This document shows, piece by piece, positions 46,728-54,823 of a stretch of DNA of 64,000 nt; within the stretch, counting starts at the first letter, position 1, and every line of letters begins with the position of its first letter. The DNA is from Salipaludibacillus sp. LMS25 (GTDB lineage Bacteria > Bacillota > Bacilli > Bacillales > Salisediminibacteriaceae), in assembly GCF_024362805.1 (NCBI RefSeq), contig NZ_CP093299.1:4124001-4188000 (forward strand). The letters run 5' to 3'. A model generated the notes under the pieces. That model did no database searches. It saw only the letters and a program-made list of their open reading frames with translations, and was not told where the DNA came from. Made by a program: the position numbers and the translations under genes.

Positions 46728-47048
46728 TGTGAGTCATCTTTGTTGTAATCATATTGTAATATTTAGCAGGTAACTTTGTATACCATGATTTTAAGTGAAG
46801 AATCTTTAAAAAAACTACTATCACAGCTTATAAGAAGACGCCTTTTGATTTATGCAAAATGAAATACGATGACTGATAATGTATGTTACGTTTGTTTGTA
46901 ATAAAAAAGTAATGTTAATTTTTCTTTCGACAACTTTTGTCGCTTGTTTAACAGTGGTATAATTTTTTACTAGTGTGATAACATGTGAGATTTGAAAGCG
47001 AGGTGAATCCCCACTTTTCTAAGACGGGGCAAAGGTTTGCTAAAAAAA
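46728..47048 (+). other. Leader and promoter region of the M23-bactofilin operon
   Basis: Contains a TATAAT at 46958-46963 with a palindrome just upstream (next entry), then an ~85-nt leader that can form AATCCCC/GGGGC pairing close to the ribosome binding site. No gene seen. Confidence 0.5.
46928..46963 (+). promoter_or_regulatory. Promoter with palindromic operator-like site
   Basis: CGACAACTTTTGTCG (46928-46942) is a 6-bp inverted repeat around CTT and overlaps the expected -35 position of the TATAAT at 46958-46963 (-35 itself is weak). A repressor or activator site is inferred; the binding protein is unknown. Confidence 0.4.
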
Positions 47049-47984
47049 ATGAAGAAAAAATCATGGACTGTGATGATCTCCTCAGGGCCCCAATCGTCAA
47101 TTAAACAATTTAAGTTTCAAAGGTTGTTTGTTTATAGTGGCATTGGTTTAGTAACGATCGGGATTTTTTCTTTCGGCATTCTAACCATTGCATACGATAA
47201 TTTAAGGGTTGAAAATAGAGCTTTAACAAACAACTTAGACGAACGGGAAGAGGAAATAGCTAAATTAAACAATGAAAATCATGCTATTTATGAAGAAGCC
47301 ACGGCTGTGCAAGAAACAGTGGAGGAATTTAAAGAAATTGAAGAGCTTTTAAACGACTTAGATCTTGACCTTCCTTCCGAAACATTTGAAGAAGATGGAA
47401 GTGGTGGTGTAGAAATTGAAGAGAATCCTCATTTCTCTACTCTTAATCAAGATATTCATAGTGATTTAATGGCTATCCATTCAGAGTTACCAGAACTATT
47501 GGAGGACTTTGAAAGTACGGTAGAAGCTCTAGTAGCATATGAGGAACAATTAAGGACGGTCCCAACTCATTTCCCAGCTGCCGAAGGACGCATTTCTTCA
47601 AAATTTGGTAATCGGAGTGATCCTTTTACTGGGGCTACAAGGTTTCATTCTGGAACAGATATAGCGGCTCCATTGAACACGGACATTTATGCAGCCGCTG
47701 ATGGTGTCGTGACAGAAGCTGTTCGAGAGGATGGTTATGGTAACAAGATTGTAATAAGTCATGGTGACACATATGAGACGTTATATGCTCACTTAAACTC
47801 AATGGACGTTTCTGTCGGTGATGAGGTTAAAAAAGGGGATTTCATTGGCGGGATGGGTACGACTGGTAGAAGCACTGGTGTTCATTTACACTATGAAATC
47901 AGGCGATATGGTGAATTAATTGACCCTTATAAATACATGACATTCCACCAGCAAGGAAACGATAATGATGAAGACGAAAGTTGA
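47049..47984 (+). CDS. M23 family metallopeptidase (LytM-like), membrane-anchored
   Basis: Predicted peptidoglycan endopeptidase of 311 residues. A signal-anchor helix (~27-50) is followed by an acidic coiled-coil (~50-170), then the LytM domain with zinc ligands: FHSGTDIA (His-x3-Asp) and HLHYEI. Start is uncertain: ATG 47049 is used, but TTG 47037 closer to AAAGG is possible. Nine nt later comes bactofilin, a pairing seen in many bacteria where the filament positions the wall hydrolase. Likely one operon. Confidence 0.9.
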   Translation: MKKKSWTVMISSGPQSSIKQFKFQRLFVYSGIGLVTIGIFSFGILTIAYDNLRVENRALTNNLDEREEEIAKLNNENHAIYEEATAVQETVEEFKEIEELLNDLDLDLPSETFEEDGSGGVEIEENPHFSTLNQDIHSDLMAIHSELPELLEDFESTVEALVAYEEQLRTVPTHFPAAEGRISSKFGNRSDPFTGATRFHSGTDIAAPLNTDIYAAADGVVTEAVREDGYGNKIVISHGDTYETLYAHLNSMDVSVGDEVKKGDFIGGMGTTGRSTGVHLHYEIRRYGELIDPYKYMTFHQQGNDNDEDES

Positions 47985-47993
47985 GGTGGCACC

Positions 47994-48419
47994 ATGTTCT
48001 CGAATAAGAAGAATGAAAAAAAATTAAGTGAGGTTTCTACGATAATTGGTGAAGAGACCGTGTTTAAAGGAAGTTTGGAAGTTAACTCAAGCATCCGTAT
48101 TGATGGTCAAGTAGATGGTGATGTGACCTGTTACGGGGATGTGACAATTGGAAAGACGGGCCGCGTTGAACATGACTTAAAAGCCCGTAATTTATTTTTA
48201 GCTGGGGCAGTAAAAGGCAATGTAAAAGTTGAAGGCAAAATTCATATTTATGATACGGGCTCATTGGAAGGTAAAGCTGAGATGAGTACGATTATTATTG
48301 AAGAAAAAGGGCGGTTCCACGGTGAAAGTATTATGACTGGAACCGTATTGTCTGAAGAAGCCTCTCATATTCTTGAAATAGAAGAATCGAAAACGCCCAA
48401 AAGTGACTCCCCATCTTAA
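47994..48419 (+). CDS. Bactofilin (polymer-forming cytoskeletal protein)
   Basis: 141-residue protein of the bactofilin family. A short charged N-terminal tail precedes the right-handed beta-helix (~20-115) made of repeats such as IRIDGQVDGDVTCYGDVTIG and KARNLFLAGAVKGNV. It forms nucleotide-independent filaments at the membrane and often works with an adjacent M23 peptidase in cell shape, as here. Site GAGGTGGCACC overlaps the end of the peptidase gene (9-nt gap). Ends before a long perfect hairpin. Confidence 0.93.
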   Translation: MFSNKKNEKKLSEVSTIIGEETVFKGSLEVNSSIRIDGQVDGDVTCYGDVTIGKTGRVEHDLKARNLFLAGAVKGNVKVEGKIHIYDTGSLEGKAEMSTIIIEEKGRFHGESIMTGTVLSEEASHILEIEESKTPKSDSPS

Positions 48420-48427
48420 ATAGTAAA

Positions 48428-48480
48428 ATCATAAACTAACCGCCTTATGTTGTCACAACATAAGGCGGTTAGTTTATGAT
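48428..48480. repeat. Perfect 25-bp inverted repeat (hairpin)
   Basis: Two 25-nt arms, ATCATAAACTAACCGCC... and its exact complement, around a TCA loop, 9 nt after the bactofilin stop. No T tract follows, so it may be an RNA processing or stability element rather than an ordinary terminator. It directly abuts a family A repeat. Confidence 0.9.
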
Positions 48481-48481
48481 A

Positions 48482-48560
48482 TAAAACGCCCCTTCAGATA
48501 GATCGATCTCTCCTCTCTATTTTGACGTGGGAGTTTTACGGACGGTTATCTGTGAAAAAT
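48482..48560 (-). repeat. Dispersed repeat family A, intermediate form, reverse
   Basis: Reverse complement: TTCACAGATAACCGTCCG, TAAAACTCCCACGTC, AAATAGAGAGGAGAGATCGA and GAAGGGGCGTTTTAT. The middle AGAGAGGAGAGATCGATCTA resembles part of the long copy at 42273. Confidence 0.8.
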
Positions 48561-48713
48561 AATGAAAACTCATTCAGAAGTGTAGGCCTTTTAAGATAGA
48601 TAAATAAATTGGATTAATATGACAATTTAATAAGTGATTTGTCTTGTTGTTACAAAGAATATGAAACCTTCTGGCCGAAACTACCGTATGACTATTTTAA
48701 AGAGGTGAGTTTT

Positions 48714-50435
48714 GTGTATAAATATATGTTGACGTATACAGCAGTTATCATGATTATAGTCGGACTTCCTACTAGTGTAAAAGCCGCTGACTACTCAATT
48801 GAGGAAGTGGTGATACATGCATACATTCAAGAAGACGGTAGTGTGTATGTAGAAGAAACGTTTTTATACTCATTTACGGACGAATTTAATGGCATAATTA
48901 GAACGTTAAATCCTAAGGAAGGAGCAACTATTCATGATGTTGAAGCTTTTGAAAACGGAACACCTCTAACAATTGACACAAAGCATGAGATAGAGCACTA
49001 TATTTCTCGCCAAGGCCATAACGAAACAATTGAAATTAATATTCATTATCGTATTGATAATGGCATGGATTTTTATGAAGACATGGCTGAATTTTACTGG
49101 CCTTTTTTCGATAGTACTAATGAATCCACTTATGAGGATCTAACAATAGCCATCTATCCTCCAGATAAAAGTGCTAACACATTAGCTATTGGCTATGATG
49201 AAGGAGAAAATACGGAAATTATTCAGGAAGACGGATCAGTTATTTTTGGCATGGGGGAAGTGAAGTCAGGGAGAAATGGTGATGTCCGAGTCGCTTTTAA
49301 TAGAGTACTTTTCCCAGCAGTATCTGTTACACAAGAAGGCTTTCTGGAAACAGACTTATTGACTGAACAAGAGGAACGGGCCAATGAAGCTGCTACATAT
49401 GCTGCACAGCAACAAATAGTAAAACATACGGCTTTAATTGCCTTACCGATAATAGGCGTTATATATTTTATCGTTATTCTCTATGTTATAAAAGGCAATC
49501 ACCATAGAAAACAAGCTGTCACTTATTTGCAAGATAATAATGAAATACCGGAAACAGACATGACCATGCCTGAAACAATCGTCTATTATAACCGCTATGC
49601 AGTTACAGCGGAAGTGTTAACAGCTTCCCTCCTAGATCTCGTGCGACTTAAAAAAGTTGAACAACTAGAAGGCGATACTTTTCGATTGATAGACAGAACG
49701 GATTTAGAAGAACACGAAAAAATATTAGCATCTTGGCTATTTGATGACATAGGAGACGGAGAAATATTTAAGTTAGCTGATTTAAATGCCTATTATACTG
49801 TTGAAGATAATGGTATTCATTTTGAAAAAAAGCAGACCTCATGGACGCAAGCTATCGTTAATAAACTAAACGAAAAAAAACTAACAGTTAAAATGGGAAA
49901 GCTCCGCTCTTTACTGGCTGTTTCAAGTTTACTCCCAATTGGTTTGGCGATTGTATGTATAGTGTATAAACTTGTCGTTCCTTCCATTAGCGCGGTGATG
50001 ATAAGTCTCTTCATATTAGGATTCACAATTCTTTATACCCCAAAAACAGAGAAGGGTTGGTATGTCCATCTAGCTTGGGATCGTTTTTATCATCATCTTT
50101 CACAGATGAATACGCAAGATTGGAAGAAATGGCCTCAAGAAAAACAAATGAAAGCCTTCGTATTTGGCTTAGGTGTTCACAATCATTCTGTAGAGAAAAT
50201 AGCTAAAGAGATTCAATCCCATTTAGATACTGTTAATCAGCTGTCTTTAAATGGGCCGTCTTCAGAAATATCGAATGGTGTAGTTACTTTTATGTTGATG
50301 GGTATGGCCATTAATAAAGACTTTAAACGAACTGTATCTGCCAATGAATCAGCTGTTTTAGACAGTAATGGAAACAGTAGTATTGGTGGAGGAACGGGGG
50401 TTGGTGGTGGTGGCGGAGGTTCAGGTGCATTTTAA
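48714..50435 (+). CDS. DUF2207 membrane protein
   Basis: Predicted exported membrane protein of 573 residues. Signal peptide (~6-25, cleavage near VKAADY), an extracytoplasmic DUF2207 domain (~28-230) with EEVVIHAYIQEDGSVYVEET at its start, a membrane helix (~245-265), a cytoplasmic part with further helices (~405-450), and a glycine-rich tail GGGTGVGGGGGGSGAF, all as in the family. GTG 48714 is used because AGAGGTGA is just upstream. Function unknown. A terminator follows. Confidence 0.9.
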   Translation: MYKYMLTYTAVIMIIVGLPTSVKAADYSIEEVVIHAYIQEDGSVYVEETFLYSFTDEFNGIIRTLNPKEGATIHDVEAFENGTPLTIDTKHEIEHYISRQGHNETIEINIHYRIDNGMDFYEDMAEFYWPFFDSTNESTYEDLTIAIYPPDKSANTLAIGYDEGENTEIIQEDGSVIFGMGEVKSGRNGDVRVAFNRVLFPAVSVTQEGFLETDLLTEQEERANEAATYAAQQQIVKHTALIALPIIGVIYFIVILYVIKGNHHRKQAVTYLQDNNEIPETDMTMPETIVYYNRYAVTAEVLTASLLDLVRLKKVEQLEGDTFRLIDRTDLEEHEKILASWLFDDIGDGEIFKLADLNAYYTVEDNGIHFEKKQTSWTQAIVNKLNEKKLTVKMGKLRSLLAVSSLLPIGLAIVCIVYKLVVPSISAVMISLFILGFTILYTPKTEKGWYVHLAWDRFYHHLSQMNTQDWKKWPQEKQMKAFVFGLGVHNHSVEKIAKEIQSHLDTVNQLSLNGPSSEISNGVVTFMLMGMAINKDFKRTVSANESAVLDSNGNSSIGGGTGVGGGGGGSGAF

Positions 50436-50468
50436 TTAAATTCATTTCTGTCTAGCGACGTGAGGTTT

Positions 50469-50499
50469 AACGGCCCATCAATTGTGGGCCGTTTCAGTT
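50469..50499 (+). terminator. Intrinsic terminator after DUF2207 gene
   Basis: Stem AACGGCCCA / TGGGCCGTT; followed only by a short TTTC run. Confidence 0.7.
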
Positions 50500-50531
50500 A
50501 GTGGGAGTATCCCATTCTCGTTTAATGGATA

Positions 50532-51014
50532 TTAAGATTGAAGTAAGTGATTTATATCAGTCTCTATTTTTTTCGGGGAGGTCTGAGGAGAATAACGTTT
50601 AATAACCTCACCATCTCGATTAATAAGAAATTTAGTGAAGTTCCATTTTATTTCTTTACTTAACACCCCTTTTTCCTTTTCCTTTAAATGTTTGTATAGT
50701 GGATGAGTAGAAGGCCCATTAACGTTAATTTTTTTAAACAGTGGAAAAGTAACACCGAAATTCATTTCACACGCAGATACCATTTGATCATCTTCTAACG
50801 GTTCTTGGTTCATAAATTGATTAGACGGAAACCCTAGTACTTCTAAACCGTCTGCTTCATAGTGATCGTAAAGAGCTTGTAATTCTTTAAATTGTGATGC
50901 AAGACCACACTTTGTTGCCGTATTCACAATAAGAACGACTTTACCTTTATATTTCTCGAGACTTATCTTTTCTCCATGAGGTGTCTGCACAGTGAAATGA
51001 TGGATGGTTGTCAT
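50532..51014 (-). CDS. bsaA: Glutathione peroxidase-type thiol peroxidase
   Basis: Cytoplasmic peroxidase of 160 residues, equal in length to Bacillus BsaA. It reduces hydrogen peroxide and organic peroxides, in Bacillus probably with thioredoxin since glutathione is absent. The active cysteine is C36 in NTATKCGLASQF; the tetrad residues are in GFPSNQF and the WNFTKFL motif. Start ATG, with TAGGAGGGATTCGTCA upstream. Single gene. Confidence 0.94.
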   Translation of the reverse strand: MTTIHHFTVQTPHGEKISLEKYKGKVVLIVNTATKCGLASQFKELQALYDHYEADGLEVLGFPSNQFMNQEPLEDDQMVSACEMNFGVTFPLFKKINVNGPSTHPLYKHLKEKEKGVLSKEIKWNFTKFLINRDGEVIKRYSPQTSPKKIETDINHLLQS

Positions 51015-51086
51015 TGACGAATCCCTCCTAAGTCACATTATTTATCATTTAATCACTTGATAGGTTCTTGTGGCAAGAAATAGGCT

Positions 51087-51719
51087 TCATCTTTTTAACG
51101 ACATTTTTTGTCGACGCTTTGTTAATTGTTTCTTTTTATTCATGCCTGGTGTGAGCGATAATTGAGGAGACAGGATGCCATTGAAAAGCTTTATCTTTTC
51201 AAAAAAAGCCGTGTTCTCAAAAGTATCATGTATTTCAGCTGCCTTCAAGATAATTTGTGCGGCTACTTTGGCATCTTCAAGAGCATGGTGATGGTTAAAA
51301 GTCATATCCAGTTCGGCTGCTATCGTATTAAGCTTGAAGTTGTAAAACTCAGGCCATGTTTTTTTCGCCACAGCCACGGTACAATTGTATGTCATTGAAG
51401 GATAAGGCAATCCGTTAGCTTTTAAAGTGCTCTTTAAAACACTTATATCAAAAGAAGCATTGTGAGCTACTACTAAATTATTTTCGAAATAATGAACAAG
51501 ATCAGGCCAAATGTCATTAAACAATGGAGCGCCCTTAACGTCCTCCCAAGAGATTCCGTGGACTTTTTCACAAAAAGGGTCAAAGTATGGATTCTTCGGC
51601 CTGATAAGTGTGTAGACCTCATCGACAATACAACCATCAATAACTTGAACGAGACCGATGGCGCAAGCACTGTCACGTTGATTGGAAGCTGTCTCAAAAT
51701 CAATCGCTATAAAGTTCAT
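51087..51719 (-). CDS. DEDDh-type 3'-5' exonuclease (DnaQ-like)
   Basis: Exonuclease of 210 residues with the DEDDh active site: Asp7 and Glu9 in IDFETA, the NASFD motif around 93, and HHALEDAKVAA near 158. It removes nucleotides from 3' ends in DNA or RNA. The length and a basic tail (KKKQLTKRRQKMSLKR) suggest a free-standing enzyme, not part of DNA polymerase. GGAGAGGTTTAA lies before the ATG. Specific role unknown. Confidence 0.92.
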   Translation of the reverse strand: MNFIAIDFETASNQRDSACAIGLVQVIDGCIVDEVYTLIRPKNPYFDPFCEKVHGISWEDVKGAPLFNDIWPDLVHYFENNLVVAHNASFDISVLKSTLKANGLPYPSMTYNCTVAVAKKTWPEFYNFKLNTIAAELDMTFNHHHALEDAKVAAQIILKAAEIHDTFENTAFFEKIKLFNGILSPQLSLTPGMNKKKQLTKRRQKMSLKR

Positions 51720-52429
51720 TTAAACCTCTCCTAAAGAACGTACGTTTCCTATAGAATATCAGCTCTGTAGACAAAATGAAAGAGGATCATTAAATAAATC
51801 CTCAATCTGTCGTTAAAAGAATCCTAATAGTTTTTAGAATTAACGTAATCAAATCAGCTATCTATTCGAATTCGTACCGGCAGATGCATACACCCTTAAT
51901 AAAGGATATCATTCCCATATCCTTTGAAATTGACTTGCTGTAACTCATAACACCTACTAGAAAGGGGTCAGTAAAACAGTTTAAAACCGGGCAAACAAAA
52001 AAGGCTATTTTGTCAATTGGACGATAAATACCTTACTTTATCCTTATTTTTATAGAGGAAAGTTGCTAATTATATTAGTTAATGTCGAAAAGACCATTTA
52101 GTAGGACTTAAGGTCCCCCCTAAGGCTTAAATATTCAAAAAAACAGGTCTTATTTTTAGTTAATTCTCATCCTTTTGGACGATATTTCCCTAATTGGGGA
52201 AAAAGTACGTAAAGTCACATTATATTTACTGCAAATTATGATATAATACCTTTTGATATTGGGATATTTTTGCATTGTTAATATGAACAGTTAGCGAGTA
52301 GAGGCATACAAGTAAGCAACTTATACTACTTACGGGAGCGATGAACAACTATTTGTAATTGGGCACTTGAATAGTTTGGAGCTGCTAGTGCAACCGACCT
52401 GAGTAAATACTGAGGGGGAGGTTTGTACA
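51720..52429 (+). other. Long intergenic stretch and leader of sda-like gene
   Basis: 710 bp with no gene. The left part has only a family B-like scrap (GGGGTCAGTAAAAC at 51964). From an extended -10 element TGATATAAT (52239-52247) a ~180-nt leader can form GTAAG/CTTAC and other small stems before the sda ribosome binding site. It also has a five-codon frame ATGAACAACTATTTGTAA after ACGGGAGCG. Confidence 0.5.
52239..52247 (+). promoter_or_regulatory. Extended -10 promoter element upstream of sda-like gene
   Basis: TGATATAAT (TGn plus perfect TATAAT) 182 bp before the start codon; no good -35. Confidence 0.5.
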
Positions 52430-52630
52430 TTGACTTCATCAATTAAGCGTTTAAATAGCGATCAATTATTGGAAGTGTACACACATGCAAAAGAACTTGG
52501 CTTAGAAACAGACTTCATTGAAATACTTGAAAATGAATTGCAAAATAGAAAAATGTGCGCTAAAAATCACATATCACCTAATTATCGTGAAATAAGCCAT
52601 GCGGTAGGTAAAACTCACTACTCCAGTTAA
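52430..52630 (+). CDS. sda: Sda-like sporulation histidine kinase inhibitor
   Basis: 66-residue protein whose first ~40 residues follow Bacillus Sda (two-helix hairpin): LNSDQLLEVYTHAKELGL then ETDFIEILENELQNRK. Sda blocks KinA/KinB autophosphorylation when replication is disturbed. Compared with known Sda (about 46-52 residues) it has ~25 extra C-terminal residues (CAKNHISPNYREISHAV...). TTG start with GGGGGAGG upstream. No DnaA box (TTATCCACA) is seen upstream, unlike Bacillus subtilis sda. A long leader precedes it. Confidence 0.82.
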   Translation: MTSSIKRLNSDQLLEVYTHAKELGLETDFIEILENELQNRKMCAKNHISPNYREISHAVGKTHYSS

Positions 52631-52754
52631 TGTCACAAAAGCCACTTTACGATTCTCCTAACTGTTCGCACTTATTTTAAAAAGTTATAATTTTTTGCAT
52701 AGTTTTCATTCTTCATTTTCATACTAGTTATAAAATAGTAAAGTAGGTGATTGA

Positions 52755-52946
52755 ATGCGCAAAAAGAGCAACCTGACAGGAAAAGTTGTAGGGGATAGAC
52801 ACTACCAATACGAAGCTGGTAAAGAAAAGGATGAGTTTTCTGATGGGGTGTCAACGATCCATGAACAGGTGGAAAATAGTTATTACGCTGGAACAGTCGA
52901 TTCCAAAAAAACTGATAAATCTGACAAATTTGATAACACGAACTAA
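52755..52946 (+). CDS. Small DUF4025-like protein (YozQ-like), 63 residues
   Basis: Hydrophilic 63-residue protein with the GKVVGDRHYQYEAG start and the DGVSTIHEQVENSYYAGTVD core typical of the YozQ/DUF4025 family found in endospore formers. Function unknown. TAGGTGATTGA precedes the ATG. Monocistronic, ended by a terminator. Family assignment is by pattern memory. Confidence 0.75.
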   Translation: MRKKSNLTGKVVGDRHYQYEAGKEKDEFSDGVSTIHEQVENSYYAGTVDSKKTDKSDKFDNTN

Positions 52947-52982
52947 ACCTATAATACATTCTTTAGCTTAACCGCTACCTTT

Positions 52983-53012
52983 ACCTCCTTCTTATAAGGG
53001 AGGTGTTTTTTG
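52983..53012 (+). terminator. Intrinsic terminator after DUF4025-like gene
   Basis: ACCTCCTT / AAGGGAGGT stem with one bulged base, then GTTTTTTG. Confidence 0.8.
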
Positions 53013-53151
53013 TTTAATAGTAAATATCTGACTGGTTATGATAGAACATTATATGGAAGGGTAGTTAACAATCATCGCACAAATAATGTTAACAGGGTAT
53101 AATATAAGATAGATTTCTAAAATTAGATAAGTCAGAAAGGAAGATCGGTTT

Positions 53152-54384
53152 ATGGCAGCTCCCTTTAGGATTTTTTCAGAAATTAATGAATTAGAGAAAG
53201 TCATTGTACACCGTCCTGGAAAAGAAATAGAAAACTTATTTCCAGAATATATGGAAGAATTATTATTTGATGATATTCCTAATTTAAGAATTGCTCAACG
53301 TGAACATGATGAATTTGTGAAAGCTTTATCATCAAAAGGAGCAGAGGTCGTCTATTTAACAGATATGGCCACGGAAGCTCTTAAAGAAGAACATGTGAGA
53401 AAAAAATTTATTACTGAGTTTCTTCATTCATCCTTAAAACATCTGAGGCATGATAATGGTATTTATTATAGCTTGGAAGAATATCTCGTTTCCAAATCTC
53501 CTGCTAAATTAGTGGAAACAGTCATTGGGGGCGTTCGAAGAAATGAAGTGGATGTTAAATCGGAATACTTAATGGCAGAGATGATTAATCATGATTTCCC
53601 ATTTTATTTAGATCCTTTACCAAACATGTATTTCACGAGAGACCCAGCAGCTATCATTGGCGAGTCTATTTCCTTAAATTTAATGGACCAAAAAGCTCGT
53701 AAAAATGAGACGTTGTTCTTGAAATATATCGTAAAACATTCCCATGAGTACGCTAACAAGGACATCCCTATCATTTATGATAAGGACGATGGTTTTCCTA
53801 TCGAAGCTGGTGATATCCTGGTTTTATCGCCTCATGTTCTTGCAATTGGTATAAGTGCCCGTACGAGTCCACATGCTATAGAAAAACTTTTTAGAAATTT
53901 AAGAACGTTAAAAACGGGTTTTAAAAAAGTGATTGCGATTCAAATCCCCAAAAAAAGAGCTTTTATGCATTTAGATACCGTGTTCACCCAAGTAGATATT
54001 GACAAATTTACGATTCATCCCACAGTGATGAAAATTGCAGCTGAGATGGACATTTTTATTCTTCAAGAAAATCAAGACGGTGAGGTTGAAGTAGAAAAAA
54101 GACATAATTTAACCAAAACACTTAAAGAATGCCTGGAGCTTGAAGAAGTGACACTTATACCAGTTGGTGATGGCCAAGCTATTGAAGCAGCTCGAGAGCA
54201 ATGGAACGATGGGAGTAATACATTCGCCCTTGCTCCGGGGACCATCATCACATATGATCGAAACTATGTCACAAATGACACGTTAAGAGCGCATGGTATT
54301 CATGTTATTGAAGTGCCCAGTTCCGAATTAGCCAGAGGTCGCGGGGGCCCACGTTGCATGACGATGCCATTGAAACGAAAGTAA
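53152..54384 (+). CDS. arcA: Arginine deiminase
   Basis: Hydrolyses arginine to citrulline and ammonia, first step of the energy-yielding deiminase pathway and a source of alkali. The 410-residue length is standard. Motifs: VHRPGKEIENL, the FTRDPAA substrate loop, HLDTVFT with the catalytic His and Asp, and the nucleophile Cys402 in GGPRCMTMPL. GAAAGGAAGATC precedes the ATG. The usual partners arcB, arcC and arcD are not next to it, so the pathway genes are elsewhere or missing. Confidence 0.96.
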   Translation: MAAPFRIFSEINELEKVIVHRPGKEIENLFPEYMEELLFDDIPNLRIAQREHDEFVKALSSKGAEVVYLTDMATEALKEEHVRKKFITEFLHSSLKHLRHDNGIYYSLEEYLVSKSPAKLVETVIGGVRRNEVDVKSEYLMAEMINHDFPFYLDPLPNMYFTRDPAAIIGESISLNLMDQKARKNETLFLKYIVKHSHEYANKDIPIIYDKDDGFPIEAGDILVLSPHVLAIGISARTSPHAIEKLFRNLRTLKTGFKKVIAIQIPKKRAFMHLDTVFTQVDIDKFTIHPTVMKIAAEMDIFILQENQDGEVEVEKRHNLTKTLKECLELEEVTLIPVGDGQAIEAAREQWNDGSNTFALAPGTIITYDRNYVTNDTLRAHGIHVIEVPSSELARGRGGPRCMTMPLKRK

Positions 54385-54823
54385 TGTTGTCACATTCCCC
54401 TTAAAGGTCACATTATGATGCTTCCCTAAAGCAGGGGAGTCCAAGAGCACTGCTAGCACGTGAATGAATGATTAATTTATCACAGATAATCGTCCGTAAA
54501 ACTCCCGGCAGAAGAAGAGAGTAGAGATAAATCACTATAGGCGGTAGATAACAAACGCTAATTGTTCTAATTCACTCTACTACCTATCAGTGGGAGAAGA
54601 ACAAAACTCCCACTGATTGAAGAGGCGTCTTATAGAAATCGTTTATCACTTCGCGAAAAGTATACAACAACGTCAAATCTTGCTTGAATTGTGTGATAAA
54701 AATTGAGATAATAGCTGTTGGTTTAAAATGGAGATCTCAATTAACGATCAGTCGTTCATATATATTGTCTCAGTTTAAACTGCTAGAGCTATCATAAATT
54801 ATAAAGTGAAATGAGGGGTTGAA
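54385..54823. other. Intergenic stretch with long family A repeat
   Basis: Most of it is the repeat at 54477-54633. The right part (54640-54820) is AT-rich leader for rlmN without a clear gene. Confidence 0.6.
54477..54633 (+). repeat. Dispersed repeat family A, full-length copy
   Basis: Best-preserved long form: left end TTATCACAGATAATCGTCCG + TAAAACTCCC, a middle with AGTAGAG (54520-54526) pairing with CTCTACT (54575-54581), then a stem ATCAGTGGGAG / CTCCCACTGAT (54586-54596, 54607-54617) and right end GAAGAGGCGTCTTAT. Short copies keep only the two ends, as if the middle had been lost. Confidence 0.88.

Noticed and set aside
46965..47036. GAGGTGAATCC and GGGGC elements recalling part of the c-di-AMP (ydaO) riboswitch before the M23 peptidase gene
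   Set aside because: The leader after the TATAAT is only ~85 nt, too short for that riboswitch, and most conserved blocks are missing.
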